Source: Bacillus sp. FJAT-27264
GTDB lineage: Bacteria; Bacillota; Bacilli; Paenibacillales; Paenibacillaceae
Direction of reading: 5' to 3'
DNA: 64,000 nucleotides
NCBI RefSeq assembly: GCF_001682855.1
Contig: NZ_MAQW01000001.1
Coordinates: forward strand, 1,418,158 to 1,482,157
Position numbers and translations under genes: made by a program. The notes under the pieces were generated by a model, which worked only from the letters and a program-made list of their open reading frames with translations, did not search any database and was not told the DNA's origin. Numbering within the stretch: position 1 is the stretch's first letter; every line of letters starts with the position of its first letter. This document shows positions 53,553 to 63,120 of this stretch, piece by piece.

Positions 53553-54281
53553 GTAAGGTCTGAATTTAAAGTCTGAATTTAAGATCTCAACTTAAGATCT
53601 GCACTTAAACTGAACTTAGGATCTGTACTTAGGATCTGTACTTAAGATCTGAACTTAGGATCTGTGCTTAGGATCTGTGCTTAGGATCTGTACTTAAGAT
53701 CTGAACTTAGGATCTGTGCTTAGGATCTGTGCTTAGGATCTGTGCTTAGGATCTGTACTTAAGATCTGAACTTAGGATCTGTGCTTAGGATCTGTGCTTA
53801 GGATCTGTGCTTAGGATCTGTACTTAAGATCTGAACTTAGGATCTGTGCTTAGGATCTGTGCTTAGGATCTGTGCTTAGGATCTGTACTTAAGATCTGAA
53901 CTTAGGATCTGTGCTTAGGATCTGTGCTTAGGATCTGTGCTTAGGATCTGTACTTAAGATCTGAACTTAGGATCTGTGCTTAGGATCTGTGCTTAGGATC
54001 TGTGCTTAGGATCTGTACTTAAGATCTGAACTTAGGATCTGTGCTTAGGATCTGTGCTTAGGATCTGTGCTTAGGATCTGTACTTAAGATCTGAACTTAG
54101 GATCTGTGCTTAGGATCTGTGCTTAGGATCTGTGCTTAGGATCTGTACTTAAGATCTGAACTTAGGATCTGTGCTTAGGATCTGTGCTTAGGATCTGTGC
54201 TTAGGATCTGTACTTAAGATCTGAACTTAGGATCTGTGCTTAGGATCTGTGCTTAGGATCTGTGCTTAGGATCTGAACTTA
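53553..54281. repeat. 13-bp satellite arranged in 65-bp higher-order units
   Basis: About 56 monomers of the GATCTGTGCTTAG type. From 53697 to 54216 they form eight 65-bp units of five monomers in fixed order: one GATCTGAACTTAG, three GATCTGTGCTTAG, one GATCTGTACTTAA. A ninth unit (54217-54281) has an altered last monomer. The left edge (53553-53696) holds irregular, diverged monomers. No ORF, promoter or hairpin function is evident. Confidence 0.97.
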
Positions 54282-54283
54282 AG

Positions 54284-54362
54284 GCTCGGTCGTTCCTACG
54301 GTGGAAGGTGTGGACTTCCGGTCAATGTTGTCTCCAGATTTCCTCTGTATCGCCGCTTCTAT
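54284..54362. repeat. Dispersed repeat, copy 1
   Basis: GCTCGGTCGTTCCTACGGTG through GGACTTCCGG and CCAGATTTC to CCGCTTCTA, closely matching 62865-62943. Lies directly after the 13-bp satellite. Confidence 0.7.
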
Positions 54363-54428
54363 GTGGGACGTAATAAAATAACAAACAAAACCAAGAAAAA
54401 AGAGAGTTTATAATTAGGCTTCGCGATC

Positions 54429-54627
54429 TGTAATTTAACGGCATTTTTGTACCTTAAATAATCTGTTTTTAAGGGTTAGGGTTAATTAAAGGCAATTTTG
54501 TACCTTAATTATTCCATAATACCCCTTTAAAGCTAATCTTATCGAAAATAAGATACAAAAACGCCTCTATTTCCCTTATTTTCCTTCATCCAATAAATTC
54601 AAGGTACAAAAATGCTCTTAGTTGGGC
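54429..54627. repeat. Inverted-repeat element, copy B (MITE-like)
   Basis: Same layout as 38529-38726: TTTAACGGCATTTTTGTACC at the left, GGTACAAAAATGCTCTTA at the right, and four GGCATTTTTGTACCTTA-type motifs, two per orientation. The inner sequence differs more than the motifs do. The stretch 54628-54800 is gene-free. Confidence 0.75.
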
Positions 54628-54800
54628 GAGATGAACCTTTTCTCGCAGTTAAGAAGAAGGAGAAAGTAAGGGAGCAATTAGATTTGTGTCCTGAAATCCT
54701 AACTTAACCAAAATCACGCCTTCACTTCTGTTTAATTCTTAATTTCACTGCATAAAGCGGTATAAATCTGGCGACAGTTTCTTTTATTCGTCTTACATAC

Positions 54801-54840
54801 AAAAAGGAACTAGCCAGGGCAATCTCCCTGGTAGTTCCTT
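54801..54840 (-). terminator. helD terminator
   Basis: AAGGAACTAGCCAGGG / CCCTGGTAGTTCCTT stem (one bulge), followed on the minus strand by TTTTTGT, six bases beyond the helD stop. Confidence 0.85.
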
Positions 54841-54846
54841 AATAAT

Positions 54847-57255
54847 TTACTTCTGCGGCGACGTCTCCGTCGGCCAGCCGATCAGGACCCCTCCTTCAGA
54901 CGCCTGCACGTAGGCCGGGAGTTCCCCGTCATGAAGCAACCACAGCTCATGCAGCGCGCGTGTGCAGCCAACATACATCAGCTTCGCATCCCAGGCTGCG
55001 TCTCCATAGTGACCACGGTCCGCATCCGCCAGGATAACAGCATCGAACTCCAGTCCCTTGGACAGGTATACCGGGAGTATGGATAGCCCGCCTTGATAAG
55101 CTGTCATGCTGCCGTCGATGAGATGGATGTCGGTAAAATGCTCTGCCAGCGCCGCATACAGCTCCGTGGCTTCCCGCAAACTACGTGTAAGCACAGCGAC
55201 CGTACGATACTCACGGCCAGACAGAGCCGCCAACGCGGCTCTCAGGTCCTGCACGCGCGGAGCTTGGTGGAGCTCGTTTTCCGTCAACGAGCTGCCCGCC
55301 TCAGCTCCACCTGCTTCAGAGCCCCCTACGTCAGAGCTGTCTACCTCAGACCTGCCTGCTATTGAGTCACCTACTTCAGAGTCGTCTACCCCAGACCTGC
55401 CTGCTTCTGAGCCACCTACTTTAGAGCCGTCTACCCCAGACCTGCCTTCTGAGTCACCTACTTCCGAACTCTGCACTTCAGAGCGGCTTGCCTCACCATA
55501 GGTGATAAGACGCACCGGGTTACCGCTACGGAAGACCGGCACAGCCAGCAGCGGGCTGTTCACGCCTGCAGACAGGATGCCGTTCGCGAACTCGATGATC
55601 TCCATCGTCGAGCGATAACTGCGCGTAAGCGCATGGTAAGCCGTATGCTCGGGATCGAAGAGCTTCTGCATCTCTTCCCAGCCATGTACTCCCTTGTAGG
55701 CATGTATGCCCTGCGACAGATCGCCCAGGATCGTGAAGGAATGTCCTCGCACGTACAGATCCAGAATCGCGATCTGGAACGGCGAGAAGTCCTGCGCCTC
55801 GTCAATCACGACATGGTCAAAGCGGCTGATGCCTTCGTTGCCGTTCAGAAGATAATGAATATACAGCAGAGGCGGCAAATCCTCTTCCCGAATAATCCCC
55901 TTCTTCAGTTCCTTTGCCGTTTCCTTCAGTACACCAGCCGGAATGATCTCCGGTGGTTCTGCCGGCCAGCTCTCCGGGGTCTTTGCCGCGCGGAAGATCT
56001 GCTTGTAGATGGTCAGCGGATCGTATTTGGACCATTTAGCGCTGTACGCTTTTTCCCGCTGAGCGCCTTTCTTCTTGCGTTCCTTCATAGCTGCTGCAGA
56101 CGGACTCTTCTTCAGCTCCATCTCGATCCAGCGGTGGATCCGTGCCATCACCCGTTCCTTGCGCTTTGCCGGAGGGTACGGCGCGTACTCCTCGTTATGC
56201 CAGCGCAGAATCATGGAGCGGCGCAGCACCGTACCTTCCCAAGGGATGAAGTCTCCTTCCGGAACAGCGTCTGCTTCCAGCAGCTTAATGGAGTCCTCAA
56301 TAAGGCCCATCAAGGCGGTGGAACCTTTAAAGCGGCCTGGCGTCTCTTCTGTAATTTCCGGCATGCCGCCGGAAGTCTCGAACCAGCGGTTCAGCGTCTG
56401 CGTCGCATCCTGCTGCGGCAGCTCCAGACCCAGCACCTCTGCCGCCCAGTCCGGGAACGTGTTCTGCGCAATGTTGCCCACGCCAAGCTCTGGGAGCACA
56501 TCAGAGATGTAATCCAGGAACATGCGGTTCGGGGCGAAAATAATCATTTTCTCCGCCGAGACCTGATCCTTGTACTGATAGAGCAAGAAGGCCAGACGGT
56601 GCAGGGCTACCGTCGTCTTCCCACTACCTGCTACGCCCTGAATAATCAGCGCAGTGTTCTTTGCAGCCCGAATGATCCTGTCCTGTTCTTCCTGGATCGT
56701 GGACACGATATCCCGCAATCGGTTATCCTTGTTCTCGCCAAGACGGTAGACGAGGAATTCGTCCGACACTGCGGGACCGTCACTCTCCCGGTTAAAGGTG
56801 TCCGCCACCCGTTCCAGAATCTGCTTGCGGATCACCACGTTACGCTTGAGGTAGACCAGCCCTTCTACCAATCCGTCTGGTGCTTCATAGGAAGCTGGCT
56901 CCGTCCCGCCGGTAAACGAATAGAACAGGCTTGCTACCGGTGCGCGCCAGTCAATGACTAGCGGACGGTCGCTTACCTGTTCGCGGTCTGCACCGATTTT
57001 GCCAATGTAAAGCGCCTTGCGTTCGTTCTCATCTGTACCCTGAAAATCAAGCCGTCCGAAATAAGGCTCCTGCCTTAGCTTGGTCAAATCCCTGCGTCTC
57101 TGCTCTCTGGAGGCCTCTAGAGCCTGCTCCGTGTAATCATGTCCAGTATATACCGGCGTATTACGGAGATTCTCCAGCACAGTATCAATTTCTACAAGTG
57201 TCTTGTCCAGCCTGTCTTCTTCCTCTTGATAGGCACTTTGAAGATTGTCTTCCAA
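54847..57255 (-). CDS. helD: RNA polymerase recycling motor HelD, with a repeat insertion
   Basis: UvrD-like ATPase that frees stalled or post-termination RNA polymerase. 802 residues: N-terminal coiled coil (EEEDRLDKTLVEIDTVLENL), PYFGRLDFQG, Walker A LIIQGVAGSGKTTVALHRLAFL (about 208), helicase motif II VVIDEAQDFSPFQIAIL, motif III FTILGDLSQGIH, and C-terminal LPVYLSKGLEFDAVILADAD, KLMYVGCTRALHELWL. Residues about 587-655 are a Ser/Gly/Glu/Asp/Val low-complexity insertion from 45-bp repeats, absent from the family. Transcribed alone. Confidence 0.93.
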   Translation of the reverse strand: MEDNLQSAYQEEEDRLDKTLVEIDTVLENLRNTPVYTGHDYTEQALEASREQRRRDLTKLRQEPYFGRLDFQGTDENERKALYIGKIGADREQVSDRPLVIDWRAPVASLFYSFTGGTEPASYEAPDGLVEGLVYLKRNVVIRKQILERVADTFNRESDGPAVSDEFLVYRLGENKDNRLRDIVSTIQEEQDRIIRAAKNTALIIQGVAGSGKTTVALHRLAFLLYQYKDQVSAEKMIIFAPNRMFLDYISDVLPELGVGNIAQNTFPDWAAEVLGLELPQQDATQTLNRWFETSGGMPEITEETPGRFKGSTALMGLIEDSIKLLEADAVPEGDFIPWEGTVLRRSMILRWHNEEYAPYPPAKRKERVMARIHRWIEMELKKSPSAAAMKERKKKGAQREKAYSAKWSKYDPLTIYKQIFRAAKTPESWPAEPPEIIPAGVLKETAKELKKGIIREEDLPPLLYIHYLLNGNEGISRFDHVVIDEAQDFSPFQIAILDLYVRGHSFTILGDLSQGIHAYKGVHGWEEMQKLFDPEHTAYHALTRSYRSTMEIIEFANGILSAGVNSPLLAVPVFRSGNPVRLITYGEASRSEVQSSEVGDSEGRSGVDGSKVGGSEAGRSGVDDSEVGDSIAGRSEVDSSDVGGSEAGGAEAGSSLTENELHQAPRVQDLRAALAALSGREYRTVAVLTRSLREATELYAALAEHFTDIHLIDGSMTAYQGGLSILPVYLSKGLEFDAVILADADRGHYGDAAWDAKLMYVGCTRALHELWLLHDGELPAYVQASEGGVLIGWPTETSPQK
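55300..55495. repeat. 45-bp tandem repeat inside helD
   Basis: Units starting GTCTACCYCAGACCTGCCTG recur at 55339, 55384 and 55429, with degenerate copies on both sides. The period is 15 codons, giving the (S-E-V-G-D-S-x-A-G-R-S-x-V-D) peptide repeat. Confidence 0.8.
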
Positions 57256-57388
57256 TTTCAGTTACCTCCTAAAAGTATTATCGAGCCATGGTTGCCTTAT
57301 TCCTCTTCTACTTACAAAAAGGATTCTCATTGTAGCACAACCAAAGCCCGAAATCCATATGTTTCAAGCTGGATAAGCTGATTAGGGA

Positions 57389-58687
57389 TTACAACAGCGC
57401 GTGCAGGATAAAATTAGCCACAAATAGGGCCGCTATCGCATAAAGTGCCGGCGGGACATCCTTACCTTTGCCCATCGACAGCTTTAGGATCGGGTAGGTA
57501 ATAAAGCCAAACGCCATCCCGTCGACAATGCTGTAGGTGAACGGAATCATGACCATAACCAGGAATGCCGGGAACAGCTCTGTCATATCGCTAAAATCCA
57601 TCTCACGTACGCTCTGCACCATCAATCCCCCAATGACCATCAGGATCGGGGCAATCGCGCTATCCGGCACATAAGCCAGCAGTGGAATGAATAGGAACGT
57701 TGCACCGAACAGGATACCTGTGACCAGTGAGGTTAGACCGGAGCGGCCACCTGCCGCAATTCCGGCATTGGATTCTGCAGCGGCCACCACCGGACTGCTA
57801 CCGAAGATGCCTGCCGCAATATTGGCGATGGAGAGCGCTCGCAAGCTGCTTTTAAAGCGCTCTGGACGGTTGGCCAGTTGAGTCTGGGAGGCAATTAGAC
57901 CGATATTTTCAAAGACAACAATTAATAGCAATAGGAAAATCGCAATCCAGAATACCAGACTGAGCAGGCCCGTCCATTGCATGCCGAAGAATACATTACT
58001 GTATCCGCTGAAAACATGTCCGGATTCTACATTCTCCGGCCCTTTGGTAGCACCCAGCAGATAAGCAAGTCCGGTGCCTACCGCCATACTGATCAGCAGA
58101 CCGCCGCTCGTACCACGGATAAACAGCACCAGTGCGAGCAGCAAAGTGATACAGGACGTTATTACTGCCGGGTCACTGAAGTGACCGATGGCTACAAAAG
58201 TCGTCTGATGGGCAATAACAATTCCGCTCTTCTGCAGGCCGATGAAGGTCAGGAACAGACCGATGCCGACTGTGATGGCATGCTGCAAGTTATGCGGTAT
58301 CGCTTCGCTCAAGATGCGATACAGCGAAGTGAACGCCACGATCGCAAACAATACGCCCGTTACGACAACAACAGCCAGCGCCTCCCGCCAATCGAGCTTC
58401 ATGGAATGCACAAGGGTGTATGTGAAAAAGGCGTTGATCCCCATCCCCGGCACCACAATAATCGGCGTCTTGCCGGCAAAGGCCATCAATAGGCAGCCTG
58501 TAATGGCCGTCAGCAGTGTAGCTACCATCCCCGCTCGCAGCGGCATGCCCGCATCGTGCAGAATGGCCGCATTGACCATTACAATATATACTGAAGCGAA
58601 ATAGGAAAGAATACCGGCCGCCCATTCCCGTTTCCAGTCATGTTCAGGCAGTAAACCTACGCTATTTCGCCAAAAATTCGATTTCAT
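57389..58687 (-). CDS. NCS2 family purine permease
   Basis: 432 residues, 12-14 membrane helices; guanine/hypoxanthine-type (PbuG/PbuO) branch. GILSYFASVYIVMVNAAILHDAGMPLRAG, GMGINAFFTYTLVHSMKLDWREALAV, VFENIGLIASQTQLANRPERF, and SSPVVAAAESNAGIAAGGRSGL. Paralogue of 16525-17802. I found no purine riboswitch (TATA-type P1 or conserved loops) in its upstream 200 bases. Follows tcdA after a terminator, so it is probably transcribed on its own. Confidence 0.92.
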   Translation of the reverse strand: MKSNFWRNSVGLLPEHDWKREWAAGILSYFASVYIVMVNAAILHDAGMPLRAGMVATLLTAITGCLLMAFAGKTPIIVVPGMGINAFFTYTLVHSMKLDWREALAVVVVTGVLFAIVAFTSLYRILSEAIPHNLQHAITVGIGLFLTFIGLQKSGIVIAHQTTFVAIGHFSDPAVITSCITLLLALVLFIRGTSGGLLISMAVGTGLAYLLGATKGPENVESGHVFSGYSNVFFGMQWTGLLSLVFWIAIFLLLLIVVFENIGLIASQTQLANRPERFKSSLRALSIANIAAGIFGSSPVVAAAESNAGIAAGGRSGLTSLVTGILFGATFLFIPLLAYVPDSAIAPILMVIGGLMVQSVREMDFSDMTELFPAFLVMVMIPFTYSIVDGMAFGFITYPILKLSMGKGKDVPPALYAIAALFVANFILHALL

Positions 58688-58758
58688 TATTTATAAACCT
58701 CCGCTAATGTCAAGTCAGTCCATCTCTATGCTTTGCAAAAAAAGTCCTCAAGCCCTGA

Positions 58759-58802
58759 CAAAAGGGCGTCAGCAGCCAGAAACCGGCTGTACGCCCTTTT
58801 GT
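58759..58802 (-). terminator. tcdA terminator
   Basis: ACAAAAGGGCGT / ACGCCCTTTTGT stem with an inner AGCC/GGCT pair and T-rich flank, 84 bases after tcdA. Confidence 0.75.
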
Positions 58803-58885
58803 CCATTTACTTTGATAATATTTAGTCTACCCTTTATTCACAGAAATCTTTCGGCCTAGATGCAGCTTTCTGGTAAGTAAGGAAA

Positions 58886-59641
58886 TTAGAAGCTGACGCC
58901 TCCGGCCTCCAGCAGATCCTTCACGGTTACGCTGACCATAATAAGACCGGCTACAGGCGGCACGAACGAGTTACTGGCAGGCGGCTGCTTCGCTTTGCGT
59001 CTGTCCGGCGCGTTCTCGGGAACGATTTTATCCGTAACATCCTGACGCGGCTTCACCGGAGACTCCGTAGAGAATACCACCTTAACACCCTTTTTGATGC
59101 CCTCTTTACGCAGCTTCTGACGGATAATCCGGGCAATAGGATCATAGGTAGTCTTCGAGATGTCAGCAACCTGGAATCGGGTAGGATCCATTTTGTTGGC
59201 TGCACCCATACTTGAAATCATCGGAATGCCCCGTGCCAGGCATTCTTTGATCAAGTGGACTTTGTAGATGATCGTATCCGAAGCATCAATTACATAATCC
59301 AGCTTATATTTAAACAGCTCTTCATACGTTTCCTCAGTGTAGAACATGTTGAGTGCAATAGCTTCGCATTCCGGGTTGATCAGCTTGATGCGGTCCACCA
59401 TCAGTTCGGCTTTCTTCTGGCCTACGGTGGTGGTGAGCGCATGAATTTGACGGTTGACATTAGTAATGTCCACAACGTCCTTATCAATCAGGATAATCCG
59501 CCCAACCCCGCTACGGGCCAGCGCCTCTGCCGCTATACCGCCGACACCACCGATACCTAGCACCGCTACGGTACTGTTTTTCATAATATCCAGGCCTTCC
59601 GGCCCGATGGCAAGTTCTGTACGCGAGAACTGGTGCAACAT
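58886..59641 (-). CDS. tcdA: tRNA threonylcarbamoyladenosine dehydratase
   Basis: Cyclises t6A37 to ct6A in ANN-decoding tRNAs with ATP. 251 residues of the ThiF/E1-like family: QFSRTELAIGPEGLDIMKNSTVAVLGIGGVGGIAAEALARSGVGRIILID (ATP/adenylation Rossmann), DITNVNRQIHALTTTVGQKK, DYVIDASDTIIYKVHLIKEC, and ISSMGAANKMDPTRFQVADISKT. This last block separates TcdA from MoeB/ThiF. ATG preceded by TTAAGGAGGTTTAAAAT. Adjacent to aspS-hisS as in Bacillus (yrvM). Confidence 0.95.
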   Translation of the reverse strand: MLHQFSRTELAIGPEGLDIMKNSTVAVLGIGGVGGIAAEALARSGVGRIILIDKDVVDITNVNRQIHALTTTVGQKKAELMVDRIKLINPECEAIALNMFYTEETYEELFKYKLDYVIDASDTIIYKVHLIKECLARGIPMISSMGAANKMDPTRFQVADISKTTYDPIARIIRQKLRKEGIKKGVKVVFSTESPVKPRQDVTDKIVPENAPDRRKAKQPPASNSFVPPVAGLIMVSVTVKDLLEAGGVSF

Positions 59642-59707
59642 ATTTTAAACCTCCTTAACTAGCACTACGAAGCGCAGGATGCGCTTCGCAGTGAATGAAT
59701 AGTATGA

Positions 59708-61492
59708 TTATTCTTTGTCTTTTTCCTTCTTCGGTTTCAAGGCCAGCTTGATGTGCAAATCTTCCAATTGCGAACCTTCTACTGGGGATGGAGCATCCAT
59801 TAGCAGATCGGTTGCACTTGCTGTTTTCGGGAATGCGATTGTTTCCCGCAGATTGGTGCGTCCAGCTAGCAGCATCACGAGACGGTCAAGGCCGAAGGCA
59901 ATTCCACCGTGCGGAGGCGTACCGTATTCAAACGCGTCGAGCAGGTAACCGAATTTTTCGTAAGCAACTTCTTCAGAGAAGCCGAGTGCTTTGAACATTT
60001 GCTCTTGCACTTCACGTTTGTAGATCCGCATCGAGCCGCCACCGACTTCGTAGCCGTTCAGCACGATGTCGTAGGCTTGGGCACGAATGGCACCCGGATC
60101 AGTCTCGAACAGGTGCAGATCCTCTTCACGCGGACGTGTGAACGGATGGTGTTCAGCAACATAACGTTTTTGATCTTCATCATAACCCAGTAGTGGGAAG
60201 TCAGTTACCCAAGCGAATTTGAAGACGTTGTCGTCGATCAGGCCGAGTTGGCGTCCGATTTTGAGACGTAGCGCACCAAGAACATCTGCAACAACTTTTT
60301 TGTTGTCTGCGGAGAAGAGCAACAAGTCGCCTTCCTCAGCGCCAGTACGTTCCTTAACAGCAGCAATCTCTTCTTCGGAGAAGAACTTAACGATTGGCCC
60401 CTTGAATTCGCCATCCTTCACTTGAATCCATGCCAACCCTTTCGCGCCGTAACGCGCGGCATAAGGTCCAAGATCGTCGATTTCTTTACGAGTCCAAGTA
60501 CCACAGCCCTTAGCGTTAAGACACTTCACTTCTCCGCCTTTTTCGATGACGGATGCGAATACCTTCACGCCGCTGGTAGCTACGATATCATTCATCTCGA
60601 TCAGTTCCAGACCAAAGCGCAAGTCCGGCTTATCGGAGCCGTATTTGCCAATAGCATCAGCATATGTCAACCGTTGGAACGGAAGAGCGAGATCTGCACC
60701 AACAGTCTCCTTGAAGAGACGCTGCAAAAGCTTCTCCATCATGCCCAGCAGATCATCCTGGGACAGGAAGGAAGTCTCAATGTCGACCTGAGTGAATTCC
60801 GGCTGACGGTCAGCACGCAGATCCTCATCGCGGAAACAACGGGCGATTTGATAGTAGCGCTCTATACCGCCCACCATCAGCAGCTGTTTGTAGATTTGCG
60901 GGGATTGCGGCAGACCGAAGAATTCCCCTTCATGCACCCGGCTCGGTACAAGATAGTCACGCGCGCCTTCCGGTGAGCTTTTAGTTAGAATCGGTGTTTC
61001 TACATCGATAAAACCTTCGCTGTCCAGGAAGTCACGGAAGATTTTAGATGCTTTGGAGCGCAACAGCAGCGTCTTTTGCATCTCAGGACGACGCAAGTCG
61101 AGGTAACGGTATTTTAGACGCAAGGATTCGTCCACTTCTACACCATCTTCGATGAAGAACGGAGGTGTCTTCGCTGCGTTCAGCACTTCAATATCCGTGA
61201 TTTGCACTTCAATCTCACCGGTAGGCAGATTCTTATTCACGGTTTCGTCATCGCGCTTAACCACTTTACCTTTAACAGCCACAACGTATTCGCTGCGTAC
61301 TTTGTCAGCAATTTGCAGCGCTTCGCCCGAATAATCCGGATTGAATACAACTTGCACAATTCCGCTGCGGTCACGGAGATCAATGAAAAGTACGCCCCCA
61401 AGGTCGCGGCGGGTCTGTACCCAGCCGTTAAGGGTAACGGTTTGTCCAATATGGTCCTGCGTCAATTGTCCACAATGATGACTTCTTTGCAT
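59708..61492 (-). CDS. aspS: Aspartyl-tRNA synthetase
   Basis: Class II synthetase. 594 residues with the N-terminal OB anticodon domain ([39 protein letters not shown]), motif 1 [33 protein letters not shown], motif 2 [27 protein letters not shown], the bacterial GAD insertion, and motif 3 [14 protein letters not shown]. The ATG at 61490-61492 gives the usual start; AAAGGA lies 12 bases upstream, and another in-frame ATG at 61513 has no ribosome site. Second gene of the hisS-aspS operon, 59 bases after hisS. Confidence 0.96.
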   Translation of the reverse strand: MQRSHHCGQLTQDHIGQTVTLNGWVQTRRDLGGVLFIDLRDRSGIVQVVFNPDYSGEALQIADKVRSEYVVAVKGKVVKRDDETVNKNLPTGEIEVQITDIEVLNAAKTPPFFIEDGVEVDESLRLKYRYLDLRRPEMQKTLLLRSKASKIFRDFLDSEGFIDVETPILTKSSPEGARDYLVPSRVHEGEFFGLPQSPQIYKQLLMVGGIERYYQIARCFRDEDLRADRQPEFTQVDIETSFLSQDDLLGMMEKLLQRLFKETVGADLALPFQRLTYADAIGKYGSDKPDLRFGLELIEMNDIVATSGVKVFASVIEKGGEVKCLNAKGCGTWTRKEIDDLGPYAARYGAKGLAWIQVKDGEFKGPIVKFFSEEEIAAVKERTGAEEGDLLLFSADNKKVVADVLGALRLKIGRQLGLIDDNVFKFAWVTDFPLLGYDEDQKRYVAEHHPFTRPREEDLHLFETDPGAIRAQAYDIVLNGYEVGGGSMRIYKREVQEQMFKALGFSEEVAYEKFGYLLDAFEYGTPPHGGIAFGLDRLVMLLAGRTNLRETIAFPKTASATDLLMDAPSPVEGSQLEDLHIKLALKPKKEKDKE

Positions 61493-61551
61493 GATTTGAT
61501 CATATCCTTTCATGGTTGAAATATCGCTTGTACTATCACTGTTACCTCAGG

Positions 61552-62805
61552 CTATACGATGGACTGAGCCAGTTCATCCAGCTTGACGTTACGCTGTTCT
61601 CCTGTGTCCATCGACTTCAAGGCAATCACACCGGCCTTCAGCTCGTCTTCGCCCAAGATCGCGGTGTATCTGGCTGACATGCGGTCTGCCGACTTCATTT
61701 GAGCCTTCATTTTCCGGCCCAGATAATCTCGTTCGGCAGAGTAACCCTTGCTGCGCAGAAGATACAGCTGCTTCGTAATCTCGAGATCCGCTTCTTCACT
61801 CAGCGCTACGAAATAGACATCCAGCGGTTTGGAAGATTCCAGTTCCACCTTCTGGTGTTCCAGAATGAGCAGAATACGCTCCAGACCGATCCCGAAACCG
61901 ATACCCGGTTGATCCGGCCCGCCGATTTGTTCCACGAGCCCGTTGTAGCGCCCGCCGCCGCCGACTGTATCGATGGAACCGATGCCGGCTGCTTTATATT
62001 CAAACGCAGTATGCGTGTAATAATCGAGTCCGCGCACAAGACGCGTATTGATGGAATAGTCAACGCCCATTGTATCCAGGTGCTGCTTAACCTTGGCAAA
62101 ATGCACAGTGCACTCTTCATCCAGGCTATTCAAAATGGACGGTGCATCGGTGAATTTATCCTGGTCTACCTTGCAGTCCAGTACCCGCAGCGGATTGCGC
62201 TCCATACGCCGCTGGCAGTCACTACAGAGGTTATCCTTCATCGGTCTCAAGAAATTCAGAAGCTCCTCCCGATAGGCCGCACGGCTTGGTGCGTTACCCA
62301 CGGAGTTGATCTCCACCCGAACATCCTTCAGACCCAATTCCTTATAGAACTCGTAACCCAAGGAAATGACTTCAGCATCAATCGCTGGATCCACGGCTCC
62401 GAACGCTTCTACTCCAAACTGGTGGAACTGACGGTATCTTCCCGCTTGTGGACGTTCATAACGGAACATCGGCCCGATATAATACAGCTTGCTGACATCC
62501 GGCTCGCCATAGAGCTTATTCTGCACATAAGCGCGTACAACGCCTGCTGTGCCTTCTGGACGAAGCGCCAGATCCCGGTCGCCCTTGTCCTTGAACGTAT
62601 ACATCTCGCCTTCTACAATGTCCGTAGTTTCGCCTACGCCTCTTTCAAACAATCCGGTATGCTCGAACATAGGTGTACGGATTTCCCGGTAGTTAAAACG
62701 ATGGCATAGCTCTCTGGCCTTCGCCTCTACAAACTGCCATTTCTCCACCGCGCCTGGCAGCACATCCTGCGTGCCTGTGGGTTTCTCGAATCTTTCTTTA
62801 GCCAC
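61552..62805 (-). CDS. hisS: Histidyl-tRNA synthetase
   Basis: Class II synthetase, 417 residues. Motif 1 region REIRTPMFEHTGLFERGVGETTDIVEGEMYTF, motif 2 MFRYERPQAGRYRQFHQFGVEAFG, the HisA/HisB signatures LVRGLDYYTHTAFEY and VGGGGRYNGLVEQIGG, motif 3 GFGIGLERILLIL, and a C-terminal anticodon domain (KPLDVYFVALSEEADLEI). GTG at 62803-62805 preceded by AGGAGGGATA. Controlled by the T-box at 63121-63470, with a repeat element in between; cotranscribed with aspS. Confidence 0.96.
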   Translation of the reverse strand: MAKERFEKPTGTQDVLPGAVEKWQFVEAKARELCHRFNYREIRTPMFEHTGLFERGVGETTDIVEGEMYTFKDKGDRDLALRPEGTAGVVRAYVQNKLYGEPDVSKLYYIGPMFRYERPQAGRYRQFHQFGVEAFGAVDPAIDAEVISLGYEFYKELGLKDVRVEINSVGNAPSRAAYREELLNFLRPMKDNLCSDCQRRMERNPLRVLDCKVDQDKFTDAPSILNSLDEECTVHFAKVKQHLDTMGVDYSINTRLVRGLDYYTHTAFEYKAAGIGSIDTVGGGGRYNGLVEQIGGPDQPGIGFGIGLERILLILEHQKVELESSKPLDVYFVALSEEADLEITKQLYLLRSKGYSAERDYLGRKMKAQMKSADRMSARYTAILGEDELKAGVIALKSMDTGEQRNVKLDELAQSIV

Positions 62806-62864
62806 TACCTATCCCTCCTGAAAAAATACCCCTTATATAAGACGAACTTAAGAACCAAACGTTA

Positions 62865-63090
62865 AGCTCGTCGTTACTACGGTGGAATGTTTGGACTTCC
62901 GGCCGCTGTTGTCACCAGATTTCTTCGATTAAACCGCTTCTAGCGTTTGAAATCTGGTAACAGCCTATGCTTCCGATCCGAGCTTTCCTTCAGAAAGCTT
63001 TTAGGCGGTCGCTTTCGCTCCTACAGTTCCAAACTTCCCCCTTCGTTCCTCTTCGCTTTTCGTTACTGTCTTTTATTCGGCTTATATAGC
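62865..63090. repeat. Dispersed repeat in the hisS leader, copy 2
   Basis: The first 80 bases match 54284-54362 (CTCGTCGTTACTACGGTGGA, GGACTTCCGG, CCAGATTTCTTCGATTAAAC). A perfect inverted pair ACCAGATTTC / GAAATCTGGT at about 62916-62960 forms a large stem. The remainder has a GCGGTCGCTTTCGCTCCTAC segment. It fills the space between the T-box terminator and the hisS ribosome site. Confidence 0.65.
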
Positions 63091-63120
63091 CTTAAATTCT
63101 GCGTTTAATGCGCAGCATAA

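Noticed and set aside
53553..54281. CRISPR array
   Set aside because: The repeat is a continuous 13-bp satellite with no unique spacers, and no cas genes are present.
55633..56961. 442-codon plus-strand ORF opposite helD
   Set aside because: It is antisense to a fully recognisable HelD and has no family motifs.
58688..58860. Purine riboswitch upstream of the NCS2 permease
   Set aside because: The conserved P1 and loop sequences are absent, and the strong hairpin is better explained as the tcdA terminator.
61699..62709. 336-codon plus-strand ORF opposite hisS
   Set aside because: It is antisense to hisS, which has all class II motifs.
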